Below are positions 1 through 9,619 of a stretch of DNA of 64,000 nucleotides, in pieces. Below the pieces are notes generated by a model that saw only the letters and a list, made by a program, of their open reading frames with translations, ran no database searches and was not told the origin of the DNA. Position 1 is the first letter of the stretch; each line of letters opens with the position of its first letter. This DNA is from Paracoccaceae bacterium (lineage in GTDB: Bacteria > Pseudomonadota > Alphaproteobacteria > Rhodobacterales > Rhodobacteraceae), in assembly GCA_002709405.1 (NCBI GenBank), contig PAQV01000039.1, forward strand, positions 1-64,000. Reading direction: 5' to 3'. The position numbers and the translations under genes are program-made.

Positions 1-312
1 CCGGACACCGATGATGATGGAATCGAGGACGGCGCTGAGATCATCGCGGGAACCGATCCCCTCGATGTGATTTCCTTTCTAAGGATCGTTACGATCAATC
101 GCCTTGCCGAGGCTGGTGTGGTCACGGTTCGGTGGTCCAGCGTGGCTGGCAAGACCTACCGCCTCGAAGCCAGCGACACCCTTGAAAATGCGGACTGGCA
201 AACCGTCCCCGGGGCCGAAGCGCTTATCGCGGCAGGTGACAATGCGGGCTTTACTGACGCAGGTGCCGTCGGGGTGATCGAGCGCTACTACCGGGTAGTA
301 GTCGAACCCTGA
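1..312 (+). CDS. C-terminal fragment of a thrombospondin type 3 repeat protein
   Basis: The frame is open from the first base and ends with TGA at 310-312, so only about 103 C-terminal residues are seen and the true start lies outside the window. The first residues read DTDDDGIEDGAEI...GTDP, a calcium-binding thrombospondin type 3 repeat. They are followed by a beta-rich stretch (VTVRWSSVAGKTYRLEASD) like the C-terminal domains of secreted or surface proteins. An extracellular location is an inference from these domains. No start codon, signal peptide or partner is visible, so no function is assigned. Confidence 0.6.
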   Translation, partial: PDTDDDGIEDGAEIIAGTDPLDVISFLRIVTINRLAEAGVVTVRWSSVAGKTYRLEASDTLENADWQTVPGAEALIAAGDNAGFTDAGAVGVIERYYRVVVEP

Positions 313-433
313 GGTAGTTCTCGGGGCCACTGTCTCGCCCCACCGCTTTTTACTCTAACTTCTCTCTTGCACCGACCCGACCCGGCACCTATGGTCCGGC
401 CCCGCCCGAAAAGGCGGTCTGATCACGCAAAAC

Positions 434-510
<77 letters not shown>

Positions 511-641
511 AAAACTTCCCCAACTTTATTGCGACAAGATACACAACCAGTGTGAAGCAAGGCATTGCTTCCTTCGTCAATAGTCTGTGTAACACATTAG
601 CGACGTTTTCAGTGCCTACGCTCGACATCCATTCTAACGTC

Positions 642-688
642 TGCTCTGCCCCCTGAAAACTGGACCGTTTGAAGCTGGAGTTTTCGGC
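642..688. repeat. IS left terminal inverted repeat
   Basis: The left end runs TGCTCTGCCCCC then TGGACCG and GAAGCTGGA. It matches the reverse complement of 1830-1876 over about 46 bases with scattered mismatches. The exact inner boundary is uncertain. Confidence 0.75.
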
Positions 689-722
689 TAATCTTTCCTG
701 GCTGGGAGAGGAGCGGAAACGC

Positions 723-989
723 ATGAAGGCATCGAAGTTCACAGAGGCGCAGAAGGCGTTCATCCTGAAGCAGGGCGAACAGGGAACGCCGGTCGCGGAG
801 ATCTGCCGCAAGGCGGGGATCAGCCAGGCGACCTACTTCAATTGGAAGAAGAAGTATGGCGGGTTGCTGCCGGACGAGATGCGTCGACTGAAGGCGCTCG
901 AGGACGAGAACACGCGGCTGAAGAAGATCGTGGCGGACCTGACGCTTGACCGGGAGATGTTGCAGGACGTGATCCGGCGAAAGCTCTGA
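723..989 (+). CDS. IS3-family transposase OrfA (helix-turn-helix subunit)
   Basis: This 88-residue protein begins MKASKFTEAQKAF. It carries an N-terminal helix-turn-helix (VAEICRKAGISQATYFNWKK, about residues 22-41) for binding the element ends. A leucine-rich coiled coil follows (LKALEDENTRLKKIVADL), as in IS3-family OrfA. An upstream ATG at 669 would add 18 residues, but 723 gives the usual family length. OrfB lies in the -1 frame. Its frame is already open across the end of orfA, so a programmed -1 shift near the CGAAAG at 979-984 probably makes the OrfAB transposase. Confidence 0.9.
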   Translation: MKASKFTEAQKAFILKQGEQGTPVAEICRKAGISQATYFNWKKKYGGLLPDEMRRLKALEDENTRLKKIVADLTLDREMLQDVIRRKL

Positions 990-1012
990 AGCCTGGGCGT
1001 CTGCGAGAGATC

Positions 1013-1930
1013 GTGACCGGGTTGTGCGTCGACTGGGGCGTGTCGATCCGGAAGGCTTGTGGGGCCATCTGCTTCGACACGTCCAGCTACCACTACAAGT
1101 CCCGGCGGACGCACCAGGCTGCCGTCGAAAGGCGGATCAAGGAGATCTGCGAGACACGGGTGCGGTATGGCTACCGGCGTGTGCATGTCCTGCTGCGACG
1201 AGAAGGATGGGTAATCAACATGAAGAAGACCCGCAGGATTTACAATGAGTTGGGCCTTCAGCTGCGGAACAAGCACCCAAAGCGTCGCGTGAAGGCGAAG
1301 CTACGAGAGGACCGCCAGGAAGCGGTTGGGCCGAACGATGTCTGGGCGATGGACTTCGTTCAAGACCAGCTCGCCATGGGCAAGAAGCTCCGCATTCTGA
1401 CGGTGGTCGACACCCATTCCCTGCTCTGCCCGGCGGCCGATCCCCGCTTCGCCTACCGCGGTGAGGACGTCGTGCAGACGCTGGAGAAAGTCTGCGCCAA
1501 GATCGGCTACCCAAAGACGATCAGGGTCGACAACGGCAGCGAGTTCATATCCCGTGACCTCGACCTCTGGGCCTATGCCAACGACGTCACGCTGGACTTC
1601 TCACGGCCTGGAAAGCCGACCGACAACGGGTTCATCGAAGCGTTCAACAGCAAGCTCCGCTCCGAGTGCCTGAACGCCCACTGGTTCATGAGCCTTGCCG
1701 ACGCCAGCGAAAAGCTGGAAGATTGGCGTAGACACTACAACGAAGACCGACCCCATAGCGCGATCGGGTATAACGTCCCGATTGCCGTGCATTATCCCGA
1801 TGGCGAGACCAGCCCGTCATCGTGCAACAGCCGGAAAAATCCAGCTTCCGGCGGTCCAACGTTGGGGAGCAGTGCACGTGAATCACGCCGACAAGGTGGT
1901 CGCAAGCCGATTAATGGGTCCAGACCCTAA
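1013..1930 (+). CDS. IS3-family transposase OrfB (DDE integrase core)
   Basis: This is the catalytic part of the transposase, probably made as an OrfAB fusion by a -1 frameshift; the GTG-type start at 1013 is only nominal. DDE catalytic segments are all present: WAMDFVQDQ, IRVDNGSEF and FIEAFNSKLRSECL, with the group-typical DFSRPGKPTDN. The catalytic core therefore looks intact. The frame does not stop before the right inverted repeat. It runs out of the element at 1876 and ends at TAA 1928-1930, so 17 C-terminal residues come from flanking DNA. Whether this harms function cannot be told from sequence. Confidence 0.9.
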   Translation: MTGLCVDWGVSIRKACGAICFDTSSYHYKSRRTHQAAVERRIKEICETRVRYGYRRVHVLLRREGWVINMKKTRRIYNELGLQLRNKHPKRRVKAKLREDRQEAVGPNDVWAMDFVQDQLAMGKKLRILTVVDTHSLLCPAADPRFAYRGEDVVQTLEKVCAKIGYPKTIRVDNGSEFISRDLDLWAYANDVTLDFSRPGKPTDNGFIEAFNSKLRSECLNAHWFMSLADASEKLEDWRRHYNEDRPHSAIGYNVPIAVHYPDGETSPSSCNSRKNPASGGPTLGSSARESRRQGGRKPINGSRP

Positions 1931-1953
1931 CTTGGTCATAAGAAGCATGTCTA

Positions 1954-3627
1954 TTAAGAACTTAGAACTCCGGGGAGATTCAAGCCTTGGGTTCGGGCAC
2001 AGTCTATTGCAATGTTATAGCCAGCATCGGCGTGGCGCATCACGCCCGTAGCAGGGTCGTTCCACAGGACGCGTTCGATCCGGCGGTCGGCGTCGTTGCT
2101 GCCATCGCAGCAAATTACCATTCCCGAGTGTTGTGAATAGCCCATGCCTACTCCGCCGCCATGATGCAGCGATACCCAGGTTGCTCCACTGGCCGTGTTT
2201 AAGAGAGCGTTCAGTAGCGGCCAGTCCGACACGGCGTCGGAGCCATCCTTCATTGCCTCGGTTTCCCGGTTTGGCGAAGCGACAGAACCGCTGTCTAGGT
2301 GATCTCTTCCGATGACGATCGGCGCTTTCAACTCTCCTGAACGGACCATTTCGTTGAAGGCCAAGCCAAGGCGGTGGCGGTCTCCGAGACCAACCCAACA
2401 GATGCGGGCGGGCAGGCCTTGGAAGGCAATCCGATCGCGAGCTAGATCCAGCCAATTGTGCAAATGCGTATCGTCAGGCATGAGCTCTTTGACCTTGGCA
2501 TCGGTCTTGTAGATGTCCTCGGGGTCGCCAGACAACGCCACCCAGCGGAACGGACCGACGCCCCGACAAAACAGCGGCCTGATATAGGCCGGTACGAACC
2601 CGGGGAAAGAGAAGGCAGTCTCCAACCCCTCGTCCAGCGCCACCTGTCGGATGTTGTTTCCATAATCCAGCGTCGGCACGCTTGCGTTCCAGAAATCGAC
2701 CATCGCCGCAACGTGGGTCTTCATTGAAGCTCGCGCTGCCTGTTCCACCGCCTTTGGGTCGCTTTCCTGCCGGGAGCGCCATTCCTCGACACCCCACCCT
2801 ATCGGCAGATATCCGTGGATCGGGTCATGGGCCGAGGTCTGGTCGGTGACGATGTCGGGCCGCACCCCGCGGCGCACAAGTTCCGGGAAGACCTCGGCTG
2901 CATTTCCGATCAGGCCAACAGACTTGGCCTCTCCGGCCTTGGTCCAGGTGTCGATCATCTCCAGCGCTTCATCGAGCGTGTGTGCCTTGGCGTCGACATA
3001 GCGCGTGCGCAGACGGAAATCGACGCGGGTTTCATCGCATTCCACGGCCAAGCAACAGGCGCCAGCCATCACTGCGGCCAGAGGCTGAGCACCTCCCATG
3101 CCGCCAAGGCCGCCTGTCAGGATCCACTTTCCGGTAAGATCCCCGCCATAATGCTGGCGCCCGGCTTCTGCGAAGGTTTCATAGGTGCCTTGCACGATGC
3201 CCTGGGTCCCGATGTAGATCCAGGATCCGGCCGTCATCTGGCCGTACATGGCCAGGCCCTTCTTGTCCAACTCGTTGAAATGATCCCAGTTTGCCCAGTT
3301 CGGCACCAGGTTGGAATTGGCGATCAGCACCCGGGGAGCGTCCTTGTGAGTGCGGAACACGCCCACCGGTTTGCCCGATTGCACCAACAGGGTTTCATCG
3401 TCCTCAAGCGTCCGAAGGCTGTCCACGATGCGGTCGAAATCCTCCCAGGTGCGCGCCGCCCGGCCGATGCCGCCATAGACTACAAGCTCGTGCGGACGTT
3501 CGGCTACGTCCGGGTCGAGGTTGTTCATCAGCATGCGCAGGGGCGCTTCGGTCAGCCAGCTCTTGGCGGTCAGGTCGGTGCCGCGGGCGGCCCGGACTTC
3601 GCGGATGTTGTGGCGCGGATCGATCAT
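1954..3627 (-). CDS. hutU: Urocanate hydratase (urocanase)
   Basis: HutU converts urocanate to 4-imidazolone-5-propanoate, step two of histidine degradation, in the cytoplasm with tightly bound NAD. The 557-residue length is normal. Typical urocanase segments are present: [13 protein letters not shown] for the NAD site, TDQTSAHDP, and [15 protein letters not shown] near the C-terminus. It is the last gene of the leftward hutIHGU operon. Its ATG overlaps the hutG stop by four bases (ATGA), implying translational coupling. The IS3-family element ends only about 78 bases beyond its stop codon, but the reading frame is intact. Confidence 0.97.
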   Translation of the reverse strand: MIDPRHNIREVRAARGTDLTAKSWLTEAPLRMLMNNLDPDVAERPHELVVYGGIGRAARTWEDFDRIVDSLRTLEDDETLLVQSGKPVGVFRTHKDAPRVLIANSNLVPNWANWDHFNELDKKGLAMYGQMTAGSWIYIGTQGIVQGTYETFAEAGRQHYGGDLTGKWILTGGLGGMGGAQPLAAVMAGACCLAVECDETRVDFRLRTRYVDAKAHTLDEALEMIDTWTKAGEAKSVGLIGNAAEVFPELVRRGVRPDIVTDQTSAHDPIHGYLPIGWGVEEWRSRQESDPKAVEQAARASMKTHVAAMVDFWNASVPTLDYGNNIRQVALDEGLETAFSFPGFVPAYIRPLFCRGVGPFRWVALSGDPEDIYKTDAKVKELMPDDTHLHNWLDLARDRIAFQGLPARICWVGLGDRHRLGLAFNEMVRSGELKAPIVIGRDHLDSGSVASPNRETEAMKDGSDAVSDWPLLNALLNTASGATWVSLHHGGGVGMGYSQHSGMVICCDGSNDADRRIERVLWNDPATGVMRHADAGYNIAIDCARTQGLNLPGVLSS

Positions 3628-4439
3628 GAGTGATCTCCGTTTCCGGAGTGGGAAAGGGCCCAGGTCTCGAGGCGGTTCAGGATCTGGCCAAGAGGCACAC
3701 GCAGACGCTCGGCCTTGGCCGGATCATAGTCGAAGGGCAGCGTTTCCGAGGCCAGGTGCGTGGCCTGGGCCAGCTCCATCTGGATGACGTGCACGTTCTG
3801 GTCGGGCCGGCCATAGTGCCGGGTGGTCCAGCCGCCGGTGAAGCGGCCGTTCAGCACATGGGTGTAGCCCGCGGCTTCGGCGGCAATGGAGGTCACGGCG
3901 GCCTCGACTTCGGGCGCGCAGGTGGTGCCGCCGTTGGTGCCGATATTCAGATCCGGCAGGCGGCCTTCAAACAGGAAGGGGATCAGCGACCGGATCGAGT
4001 GGCAGTCGTACAGGACCGCGATCCCATGAAGCGCCTTGACCCGATCGATCTGGGCCTGAAGGGCGGCATGGTAGGGCGCGTGGAAGGTGTCCCGCCGATC
4101 GGCGATTTCGTCCGGTCCGGGCGCCATGCCGTCACGCCAGATGGGTCGGCCGTCGAAATCGGTGTCGGGCACCAGCCCGGTGGTGTTCTGGCCGGGATAC
4201 AGGCTGACACCCGCCGGATCGCGGTTGGCGTCGATGACGTAGCGGTGGAAGGTCGCGCGCACGGTCGTCGCATCGGCCAGCAACCCGGCGTAGAGGGTGT
4301 GAATGTGCCAATCCGTATCGGCCAGAACCTGGCCCGTGTCGTTCAGCCGGGCAAAGATGTCGGGCGGCACATCGGTGCCCGTATGGGGCAGGCCCAGGAT
4401 GACGGGCGAGCTGCCCTCGTGAATGTCGACAACGCTCAT
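3624..4439 (-). CDS. hutG: N-formylglutamate deformylase
   Basis: This 271-residue protein is the N-formylglutamate amidohydrolase type, which hydrolyses N-formyl-L-glutamate to glutamate and formate. Family motifs are LPHTGTDVP near the N-terminus, [17 protein letters not shown] (metal-binding region) and [14 protein letters not shown]. Together with hutF this indicates the five-step histidine route: formiminoglutamate is deiminated to formylglutamate and then deformylated. The gene overlaps hutH and hutU by four bases on each side. An arginase-like HutG (formimidoylglutamase) was considered and does not fit these motifs. Confidence 0.95.
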   Translation of the reverse strand: MSVVDIHEGSSPVILGLPHTGTDVPPDIFARLNDTGQVLADTDWHIHTLYAGLLADATTVRATFHRYVIDANRDPAGVSLYPGQNTTGLVPDTDFDGRPIWRDGMAPGPDEIADRRDTFHAPYHAALQAQIDRVKALHGIAVLYDCHSIRSLIPFLFEGRLPDLNIGTNGGTTCAPEVEAAVTSIAAEAAGYTHVLNGRFTGGWTTRHYGRPDQNVHVIQMELAQATHLASETLPFDYDPAKAERLRVPLGQILNRLETWALSHSGNGDHS

Positions 4440-5977
4440 GCTTGGGTCTCCAGTCCGGGCAATATCTGGGTCGGAACAACGCCGGTCAGGCCTGCCGAGG
4501 CGACAAGGGTCGCGGCACGTTCAAGATCGGGGGCCAGGTAGCGGTCTTCTTCGAGAGTCGGCACCTGCGCCCGGATCGCTTCCATGGCCTTTTGCAGGAC
4601 CGGACTGGTGGTCAGCGGCGCCCGCAATTCGACCCCCTGCGCGGCGGTCAAAGCCTCGATCCCGATGATGTTGAACAGGTTGTCGGTCATCTGCAAAAGT
4701 CGCCGCGCTCCATGGCAGGCCATCGACACGTGATCTTCCTGGTTGGCCGAGGTTGGCGTGGAATCTACCGAGGCCGGATGGGCCAATTGCTTGTTTTCAC
4801 TCATCAACGCGGCCGATGTCACTTCGGCGATCATCAGCCCCGAATTCAGGCCCGGAGCCCTGGACAGGAAGGCGGGCAGCCCATGCGACAGGGCCGGATC
4901 CACCAGCAGCGCGATACGCCGTTGGGCGATGGCGCCGATCTCGCAGACGGCCAGGGCGATCTGATCGGCGGCGAAGGCGACCGGCTCGGCATGGAAATTG
5001 CCGCAGGATACGACCGTGTCATCGGAGAGCACCAGCGGGTTGTCGGTGACGGCGTTGGCCTCGATTTCCAGCGTGCGCGCGGCCTGGCGCAGCAGGTCCA
5101 GGCACGCGCCCGTCACCTGCGGCTGGCAGCGGATGCAATAGGGATCCTGCACGCGTTCGTCGCCGTCCAGGTGGCTTTGGCGGATCTGCGAGCCGTCCAG
5201 CAACTCGCGCAGCGCCGCACCGGCTTCGAACTGGCCGCGATGGCCGCGAAGGGCGTGGATTTCGGGATGGAACGGGGCCGACGACCCCATCGCCGCATCG
5301 GTCGACAGGGCGCCCGTTACCAGCGCGCTTTGCGCGGCAAGCTGTGCGCGGAACAGGCCGGCCAGGGCCAGCGCGGTCGACGTCTGGGTTCCGTTGATCA
5401 GCGCCAGACCTTCCTTTGCCGTCAGCGTCACCGGTTTCAGCCCGGCCGCCGCCAGGGCCTTGGCCCCGGACATGCGGACGCCATCGTGAACCGCCTCGCC
5501 CTCGCCCATCATGACGGCGGCCATGTGGGCCAGAGGCGCCAGGTCGCCCGATGCCCCGACCGACCCCTGCCCCGGGATCACCGGCAGCACGCCGCGCGCC
5601 AGCATGTTTTCCAGCAGCACGACCAGTTCCATCCGCACGCCAGAGGCCCCCCGGCCCAGCGACACCAGCTTCAGCGCCAGGATCAGGCGGACGATATCCG
5701 CGCCCAGAGGTGTGCCCACGCCGCAGCAATGTGACAGGATCAGGTTGCGCTGCAACCGGGCGGTATCGGCCGCGTCGACCCGGATCGAGGCCAGCTTGCC
5801 GAAGCCAGTGTTCACCCCGTAGACGGGGGCGTCTGAGGCCGCGATCCGGGCGATCCGCTCGGCGGCGCGGGTGATGCCCGCATGGCTGGACGGGTCCAGC
5901 GTGACCGGCGTGCCATTGCGGTAGATGTCTTCCAGTTCGGCCAGCGTCACCGCGCCGGGCATCAATGTGTGCGTCAT
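4436..5977 (-). CDS. hutH: Histidine ammonia-lyase
   Basis: HutH removes ammonia from histidine to give urocanate, the entry step of the pathway. The 513-residue protein contains the [11 protein letters not shown] motif. Residues A142-S143-G144 cyclise to the MIO electrophile and stand at the same numbers as in the well-known Pseudomonas enzyme. The active-site segment YGVNTGFG (residues 53-60) and a C-terminal NQEDHVSM are also present. The open frame extends upstream, but the ATG at 5977 starts the conserved protein and overlaps the hutI stop (ATGA). It lies within the tightly coupled hutIHGU operon. Confidence 0.97.
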   Translation of the reverse strand: MTHTLMPGAVTLAELEDIYRNGTPVTLDPSSHAGITRAAERIARIAASDAPVYGVNTGFGKLASIRVDAADTARLQRNLILSHCCGVGTPLGADIVRLILALKLVSLGRGASGVRMELVVLLENMLARGVLPVIPGQGSVGASGDLAPLAHMAAVMMGEGEAVHDGVRMSGAKALAAAGLKPVTLTAKEGLALINGTQTSTALALAGLFRAQLAAQSALVTGALSTDAAMGSSAPFHPEIHALRGHRGQFEAGAALRELLDGSQIRQSHLDGDERVQDPYCIRCQPQVTGACLDLLRQAARTLEIEANAVTDNPLVLSDDTVVSCGNFHAEPVAFAADQIALAVCEIGAIAQRRIALLVDPALSHGLPAFLSRAPGLNSGLMIAEVTSAALMSENKQLAHPASVDSTPTSANQEDHVSMACHGARRLLQMTDNLFNIIGIEALTAAQGVELRAPLTTSPVLQKAMEAIRAQVPTLEEDRYLAPDLERAATLVASAGLTGVVPTQILPGLETQA

Positions 5978-7224
5978 GCCAAACCACTCTGCTTGTTCAG
6001 TAATTCCCCCGCGAAGACCCGGGAATGTAGCGGGTTGAAGCCGATCCGGTAGACCAGCTCGGCCGGGCTTTCGATGTCCCAGATGGCGAAATCGGCGGCT
6101 TTGCCCGGCTCCAGCGTGCCGGTTTCCTCCAGCAGCCCCAGCGCCCTTGCGGCCTCGCGGGTGGTGCCCGCCAGGCATTCCTCGACCGTCAATCCGAAGA
6201 AGGTCGCGGCCATGTTCATGGACAGCAACAACGACGTCAGCGGCGAGGTGCCCGGGTTGCAATCTGTCGCCACGGCCATCCGCGTGCCGGCCTTGCGCAA
6301 CAGGTCGACCGGCGGTTTGCGGGTCTCGCGCAGGGCATAGAACGCGCCGGGGAGCAGCACGGCCACGCTGCCCGCCCGGGCCATCGCTTCGGCCCCGTTG
6401 GCATCCAGGTATTCCAGGTGGTCGGCCGACAAGGCCCCGCGCCCGGCAGCCATCGCCGCGCCGCCAAGGTTCGACAATTGCTCGGCATGCAGCTTGATCG
6501 GCAGACCCAGCTCCGCCGCCAAGTCAAAGACCCGGGCCACCTGGTCGGGCTGAAAGGCGATGCCCTCGCAAAAGGCGTCGACGGCGTCGACCAAACCCTC
6601 GGCATGAGCGGCGCGCAGACCCGGTAGAACGACATCGTTAATATAATCATCGCCCCGCCCGGCATACTCTGCCGGCACCGCATGGGCGGCCAGATAAGAG
6701 GTCACGATCCGCACCGGGCGTTGGTCGGCCAGGGCGCGGGCAGCGCGCAACATGCGCAGCTCGGCATCGATGTTCAGCCCGTAACCCGACTTGATTTCGA
6801 CCGTGCCGACGCCTTCGGCCAGCAAGGTGTCCAGCCGGGGCAGCGCCTGCGCGACCAGGTCGTCGACGGACAGCGCGTTGGTCGCCCGGACCGACGACAC
6901 GATCCCGCCCCCTGACCGCGCAATGTCTTCGTAAGTGGCTCCATCCAGGCGCATTTCGAATTCCCGCGCCCGGTTGCCCCCGAAGACCAGGTGCGTGTGG
7001 CAGTCGATCGGTGCGGGCGTGATCCAGCGGTTGCCGCAGTCGGTTGTCATGACGGGGCCCTCAAGCGGCGGCAGGTTGGCCTCGGGCCCGGCAAAGCTGA
7101 TTCGGCCGTTCTCTACCTGCAGGGCGGCGTCTTCGACCACGCCCAGCCCCTCGCGGGCCGGATCCAGCGTGGCCAGCCGCGCCCCGCGCCAAAGCCGTGT
7201 TCCTGTCGTGTCCTTGTCCGTCAT
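5974..7224 (-). CDS. hutI: Imidazolonepropionase
   Basis: HutI hydrolyses imidazolonepropionate to N-formimino-L-glutamate. It is an amidohydrolase-superfamily metalloenzyme: the metal motif [10 protein letters not shown] carries H76 and H78, with later KLHAEQLSN and [10 protein letters not shown] segments. I chose ATG 7224 (MTDKDTTG, 416 residues) because the longer frame would add 20 hydrophobic residues and run into the operator region. It is the first gene of the leftward operon, and a HutC-type palindrome lies 26 bases upstream of its start. Confidence 0.95.
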   Translation of the reverse strand: MTDKDTTGTRLWRGARLATLDPAREGLGVVEDAALQVENGRISFAGPEANLPPLEGPVMTTDCGNRWITPAPIDCHTHLVFGGNRAREFEMRLDGATYEDIARSGGGIVSSVRATNALSVDDLVAQALPRLDTLLAEGVGTVEIKSGYGLNIDAELRMLRAARALADQRPVRIVTSYLAAHAVPAEYAGRGDDYINDVVLPGLRAAHAEGLVDAVDAFCEGIAFQPDQVARVFDLAAELGLPIKLHAEQLSNLGGAAMAAGRGALSADHLEYLDANGAEAMARAGSVAVLLPGAFYALRETRKPPVDLLRKAGTRMAVATDCNPGTSPLTSLLLSMNMAATFFGLTVEECLAGTTREAARALGLLEETGTLEPGKAADFAIWDIESPAELVYRIGFNPLHSRVFAGELLNKQSGLA

Positions 7225-7249
7225 GATGTGGCCTTTCACCTTGCCAAAA

Positions 7250-7261
7250 ATGTATAGACAT
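7250..7261. promoter_or_regulatory. HutC-type operator
   Basis: ATGTATAGACAT is a near-perfect palindrome lying between the divergent hutI and hutF starts. It matches the TGTATAGACA-type site known for HutC repressors of the GntR family, which are released by urocanate. A hutC gene lies in the same locus. It probably controls both directions; promoter elements were not resolved. Confidence 0.8.
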
Positions 7262-7326
7262 AATAAACGGGTTGGCAAGAGCATTTACCTGCGCCATCCC
7301 TGCCGGGGCCCAGCGGAGAGACCCTC

Positions 7327-8670
7327 ATGACGACCTTGCACGCGCGCCGCGCGCTTTTGCCCGACGGCTGGCGCGACAATGTCCGGCTGACCCACGATGC
7401 CGGCCGCATCATCAGCGTTGCGCCCGACACGCCCGCCGAGCCGGGCGACGACTGCCACGACACCCTTGTGCCGGGCATGGCCAACCTGCATTCCCACGCG
7501 TTCCAGCGGGCGATGGCCGGGCTGGCCGAAACCCGTGGGCCGACCAGCGACAGTTTCTGGAGCTGGCGCGAGGCGATGTACCGCACGGCCCTGTCGATGA
7601 CCCCGGACCAGGTCGAAGCCGTGGCCGCCCAGCTGTACGTCGAGATGCTTGAGGCAGGCTTCACCCGTGTGGGCGAATTCCACTACCTGCACCACGACCG
7701 CGACGGCCGGCCCTATGACACCCTGGCCGAGATGGCCGCCCGCATCGCCGGGGCCAGCGCCCGGGCCGGCATCGGCCTGACCCTGCTGCCGGTGTTCTAT
7801 GCCCGCTCGGGTTTTGGCGGAGCGGCGACGACCGACGGCCAGCGCCGCTTTGCCAATGACGTCGACCGTTTCGCCCGGCTGCATGCGGATTGCCGCGACC
7901 TGCTGGCCGATCTGCCCGGGGCCACCCTTGGCCTGGCCCCCCATTCGCTGCGCGCCGCCACGCCCGAGGACCTGGCCCGCGTCCTGCCGCTCACCGATGG
8001 GCCGATCCACATCCACGTGGCCGAACAGCTGCGCGAGGTCGAAGATTGTATCGCCTGGTCCGGCGCGCGCCCGGTCGACTGGCTGCTGGACGCCATGCCC
8101 GTCGATGACCGCTGGTGCCTGATCCATGCGACCCACATGACCGAAACGGAAACCCGGCTGATGGCCGCGCGGGGCGCCACGGCCGGGCTGTGCCCGATCA
8201 CCGAGGCCAACCTGGGCGACGGCATCTTCAACGGGCCGGAGTTCCTGGAAGCGGGCGGGCATTTCGGCGTCGGCTCGGATTCCAACATCCGCATCTCTCT
8301 GCCCGAGGAATTGCGCCAGTTCGAATATTCCCAGCGGTTGGCCCACCGCGCCCGCAACGTGATCGCCGAGCCCTGCGGATCCACCGGCTGGCGGCTCTTT
8401 GCCGGTGCGGTGACCGGCGGCGCGCGGGCGCTTGGGGTGCCCGGCGGGCTGACCGAAGGCGCCTGGGCCGACATGGTGACGCTCGACACCCGGGCCGCGG
8501 CGCATGTGGCGACCGACCAGCTGCTGGACCACTGGATCTTTGCGCAGGGTATCTTTGTTGATTGCGTGTGGTCTCGCGGGGTCCGGCAGGTGTCGGAAGG
8601 GCGTCATCATGACCGGGAGGCCATTGCCGGCCGCTTCCATGCGGCCCTGGCCGAGCTGGCCGATGGCTGA
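7327..8670 (+). CDS. hutF: Formimidoylglutamate deiminase
   Basis: HutF converts N-formimidoyl-L-glutamate to N-formyl-L-glutamate and ammonia, supplying the substrate of hutG. The 447-residue amidohydrolase has the metal motif NLHSHAFQRAMAG near residues 56-68, then FHYLHHD, HIHVAEQ and GSDSNIRISL with the later metal ligands. A GGAGAG ribosome site precedes the ATG. It is divergent from hutIHGU across the operator and is followed 27 bases later by hutC. The hutF plus deformylase combination is the five-step pathway typical of pseudomonads and many alphaproteobacteria. Confidence 0.95.
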   Translation: MTTLHARRALLPDGWRDNVRLTHDAGRIISVAPDTPAEPGDDCHDTLVPGMANLHSHAFQRAMAGLAETRGPTSDSFWSWREAMYRTALSMTPDQVEAVAAQLYVEMLEAGFTRVGEFHYLHHDRDGRPYDTLAEMAARIAGASARAGIGLTLLPVFYARSGFGGAATTDGQRRFANDVDRFARLHADCRDLLADLPGATLGLAPHSLRAATPEDLARVLPLTDGPIHIHVAEQLREVEDCIAWSGARPVDWLLDAMPVDDRWCLIHATHMTETETRLMAARGATAGLCPITEANLGDGIFNGPEFLEAGGHFGVGSDSNIRISLPEELRQFEYSQRLAHRARNVIAEPCGSTGWRLFAGAVTGGARALGVPGGLTEGAWADMVTLDTRAAAHVATDQLLDHWIFAQGIFVDCVWSRGVRQVSEGRHHDREAIAGRFHAALAELADG

Positions 8671-8697
8671 CACCGGCCCCGCTTTGGGGTGGCACGC

Positions 8698-9426
8698 ATG
8701 ACGACTCGCCGGCCCCCGGACAACACCCTGCACCAGCGCATCCTGAAGGACCTGGAAGGCAAGATCGTCTCGGGTGCCTGGCCCGCAGGCCACCGCCTGC
8801 CTTTCGAGGTCGACCTGGCCCGCAGCTATGGTTGCTCGCGCATGACGGTGAACAAGGTGATGACCGAACTGGTCCGGGCCGGGCTGATCGAGCGGCGCAA
8901 GCGGTCGGGCAGTTTCGTTCTGGAGCCCAAGGTCGCCTCGGCGGTGCTGGAAATCCCCGACATCCAGCAAGAGGTCGAAACCCGGGGCCTGTGCTATGCC
9001 TTCACCCTGGATCGCCGCACCCGGCGCATCGCCCGGGCGGCCGACCAGCGGCATCTGGACCTGGCCGATGCCGGTCCTGTCCTGGCCCTGACCTGTACCC
9101 ATTTCGCCAGCGGCCGGCCGTTTTGCATCGAAGACCGGCTGATCAACCTGGCCACTGTCCCGGATGCCGACAGCGCCGATTTCACGGTGATCCCGCCCGG
9201 GCAATGGCTGTTGCAACAGGTGCCCTGGACGGCGGCCGAACACCGGATCCAGGCGGTGAATGCCGCGGGCCCCGTGGCCGACCAGCTGCGGCTTGATCCC
9301 GGTGCGGCCTGCCTGGTGATGGAGCGCCGGACCTGGGGCGGCGATGGCCCCGTCACCCATGTGCGTCTGACCTATCCCGGCGACCGGCACAGCCTGGTGG
9401 CCCGGTTCGAACCCTCCGCTCCCTGA
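8698..9426 (+). CDS. hutC: Histidine-utilisation repressor (GntR family)
   Basis: This 242-residue protein has a GntR winged helix at the N-terminus (LPFEVDLARSYGCSRMTVNKVM, a segment around residues 39-60) and a UTRA ligand domain in the C-terminal half, as in HutC. In the family, urocanate binding releases the repressor from hut operators. ATG 8698 is preferred over GTG 8689 because the GGGGTGG at 8683-8689 is well spaced for it. It lies directly behind hutF and probably represses itself, hutF and hutIHGU through the site at 7250-7261. Confidence 0.9.
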   Translation: MTTRRPPDNTLHQRILKDLEGKIVSGAWPAGHRLPFEVDLARSYGCSRMTVNKVMTELVRAGLIERRKRSGSFVLEPKVASAVLEIPDIQQEVETRGLCYAFTLDRRTRRIARAADQRHLDLADAGPVLALTCTHFASGRPFCIEDRLINLATVPDADSADFTVIPPGQWLLQQVPWTAAEHRIQAVNAAGPVADQLRLDPGAACLVMERRTWGGDGPVTHVRLTYPGDRHSLVARFEPSAP

Positions 9427-9619
9427 ACCGCACCCGTGATCCTTCCCGGGGACGAGTGCCGCAAATGCGGGCGATTGCCCTTGGCGGATCGCCATCGGAA
9501 GCGCAAGATCGCAGGGCAACCCTAGGCATCTGCCCGCAGGTTGTGCAGATCGGGACGGGTGTGACCCGCCCCTTGGGCCCCGCGCCCTGAACCGACCCTG
9601 TCAGCCCGGGAGACGAACC

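Larger units (their letters stand above)
642..1876 (+). mobile_element. IS3-family insertion sequence, IS407 group
   Basis: The element is about 1.2 kb with two overlapping transposase frames. Its ends are imperfect inverted repeats: the left end begins TGCTCTGCCCCC at 642, and the reverse complement of the right end, finishing at 1876, begins TGCACTGCTCCC. Both continue with TGGACCG and GAAGCTGGA in register. The 4-base flanks are CGTC (638-641) and CGTG (1877-1880), a 3-of-4 match, so no perfect target duplication is left. It sits between tRNA-fMet and hutU. The group assignment rests on the orfB protein sequence, as I recognise it. Confidence 0.85.

Noticed and set aside
511-641. tRNA-linked attachment site or integrated island downstream of tRNA-fMet
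   Set aside because: No integrase and no repeat of the tRNA 3' end was seen; only the IS element lies nearby.
7285-9519. 744-residue minus-strand frame over hutF and hutC
   Set aside because: Antisense shadow of two clear genes on the plus strand, with low-complexity composition and no family signature.
9427-9619. Possible cobalamin riboswitch before eutB
   Set aside because: Only a short CGGGT-GTG-ACCCG stem at 9556-9568 is seen. The B12-box pattern is absent and the region is too short.
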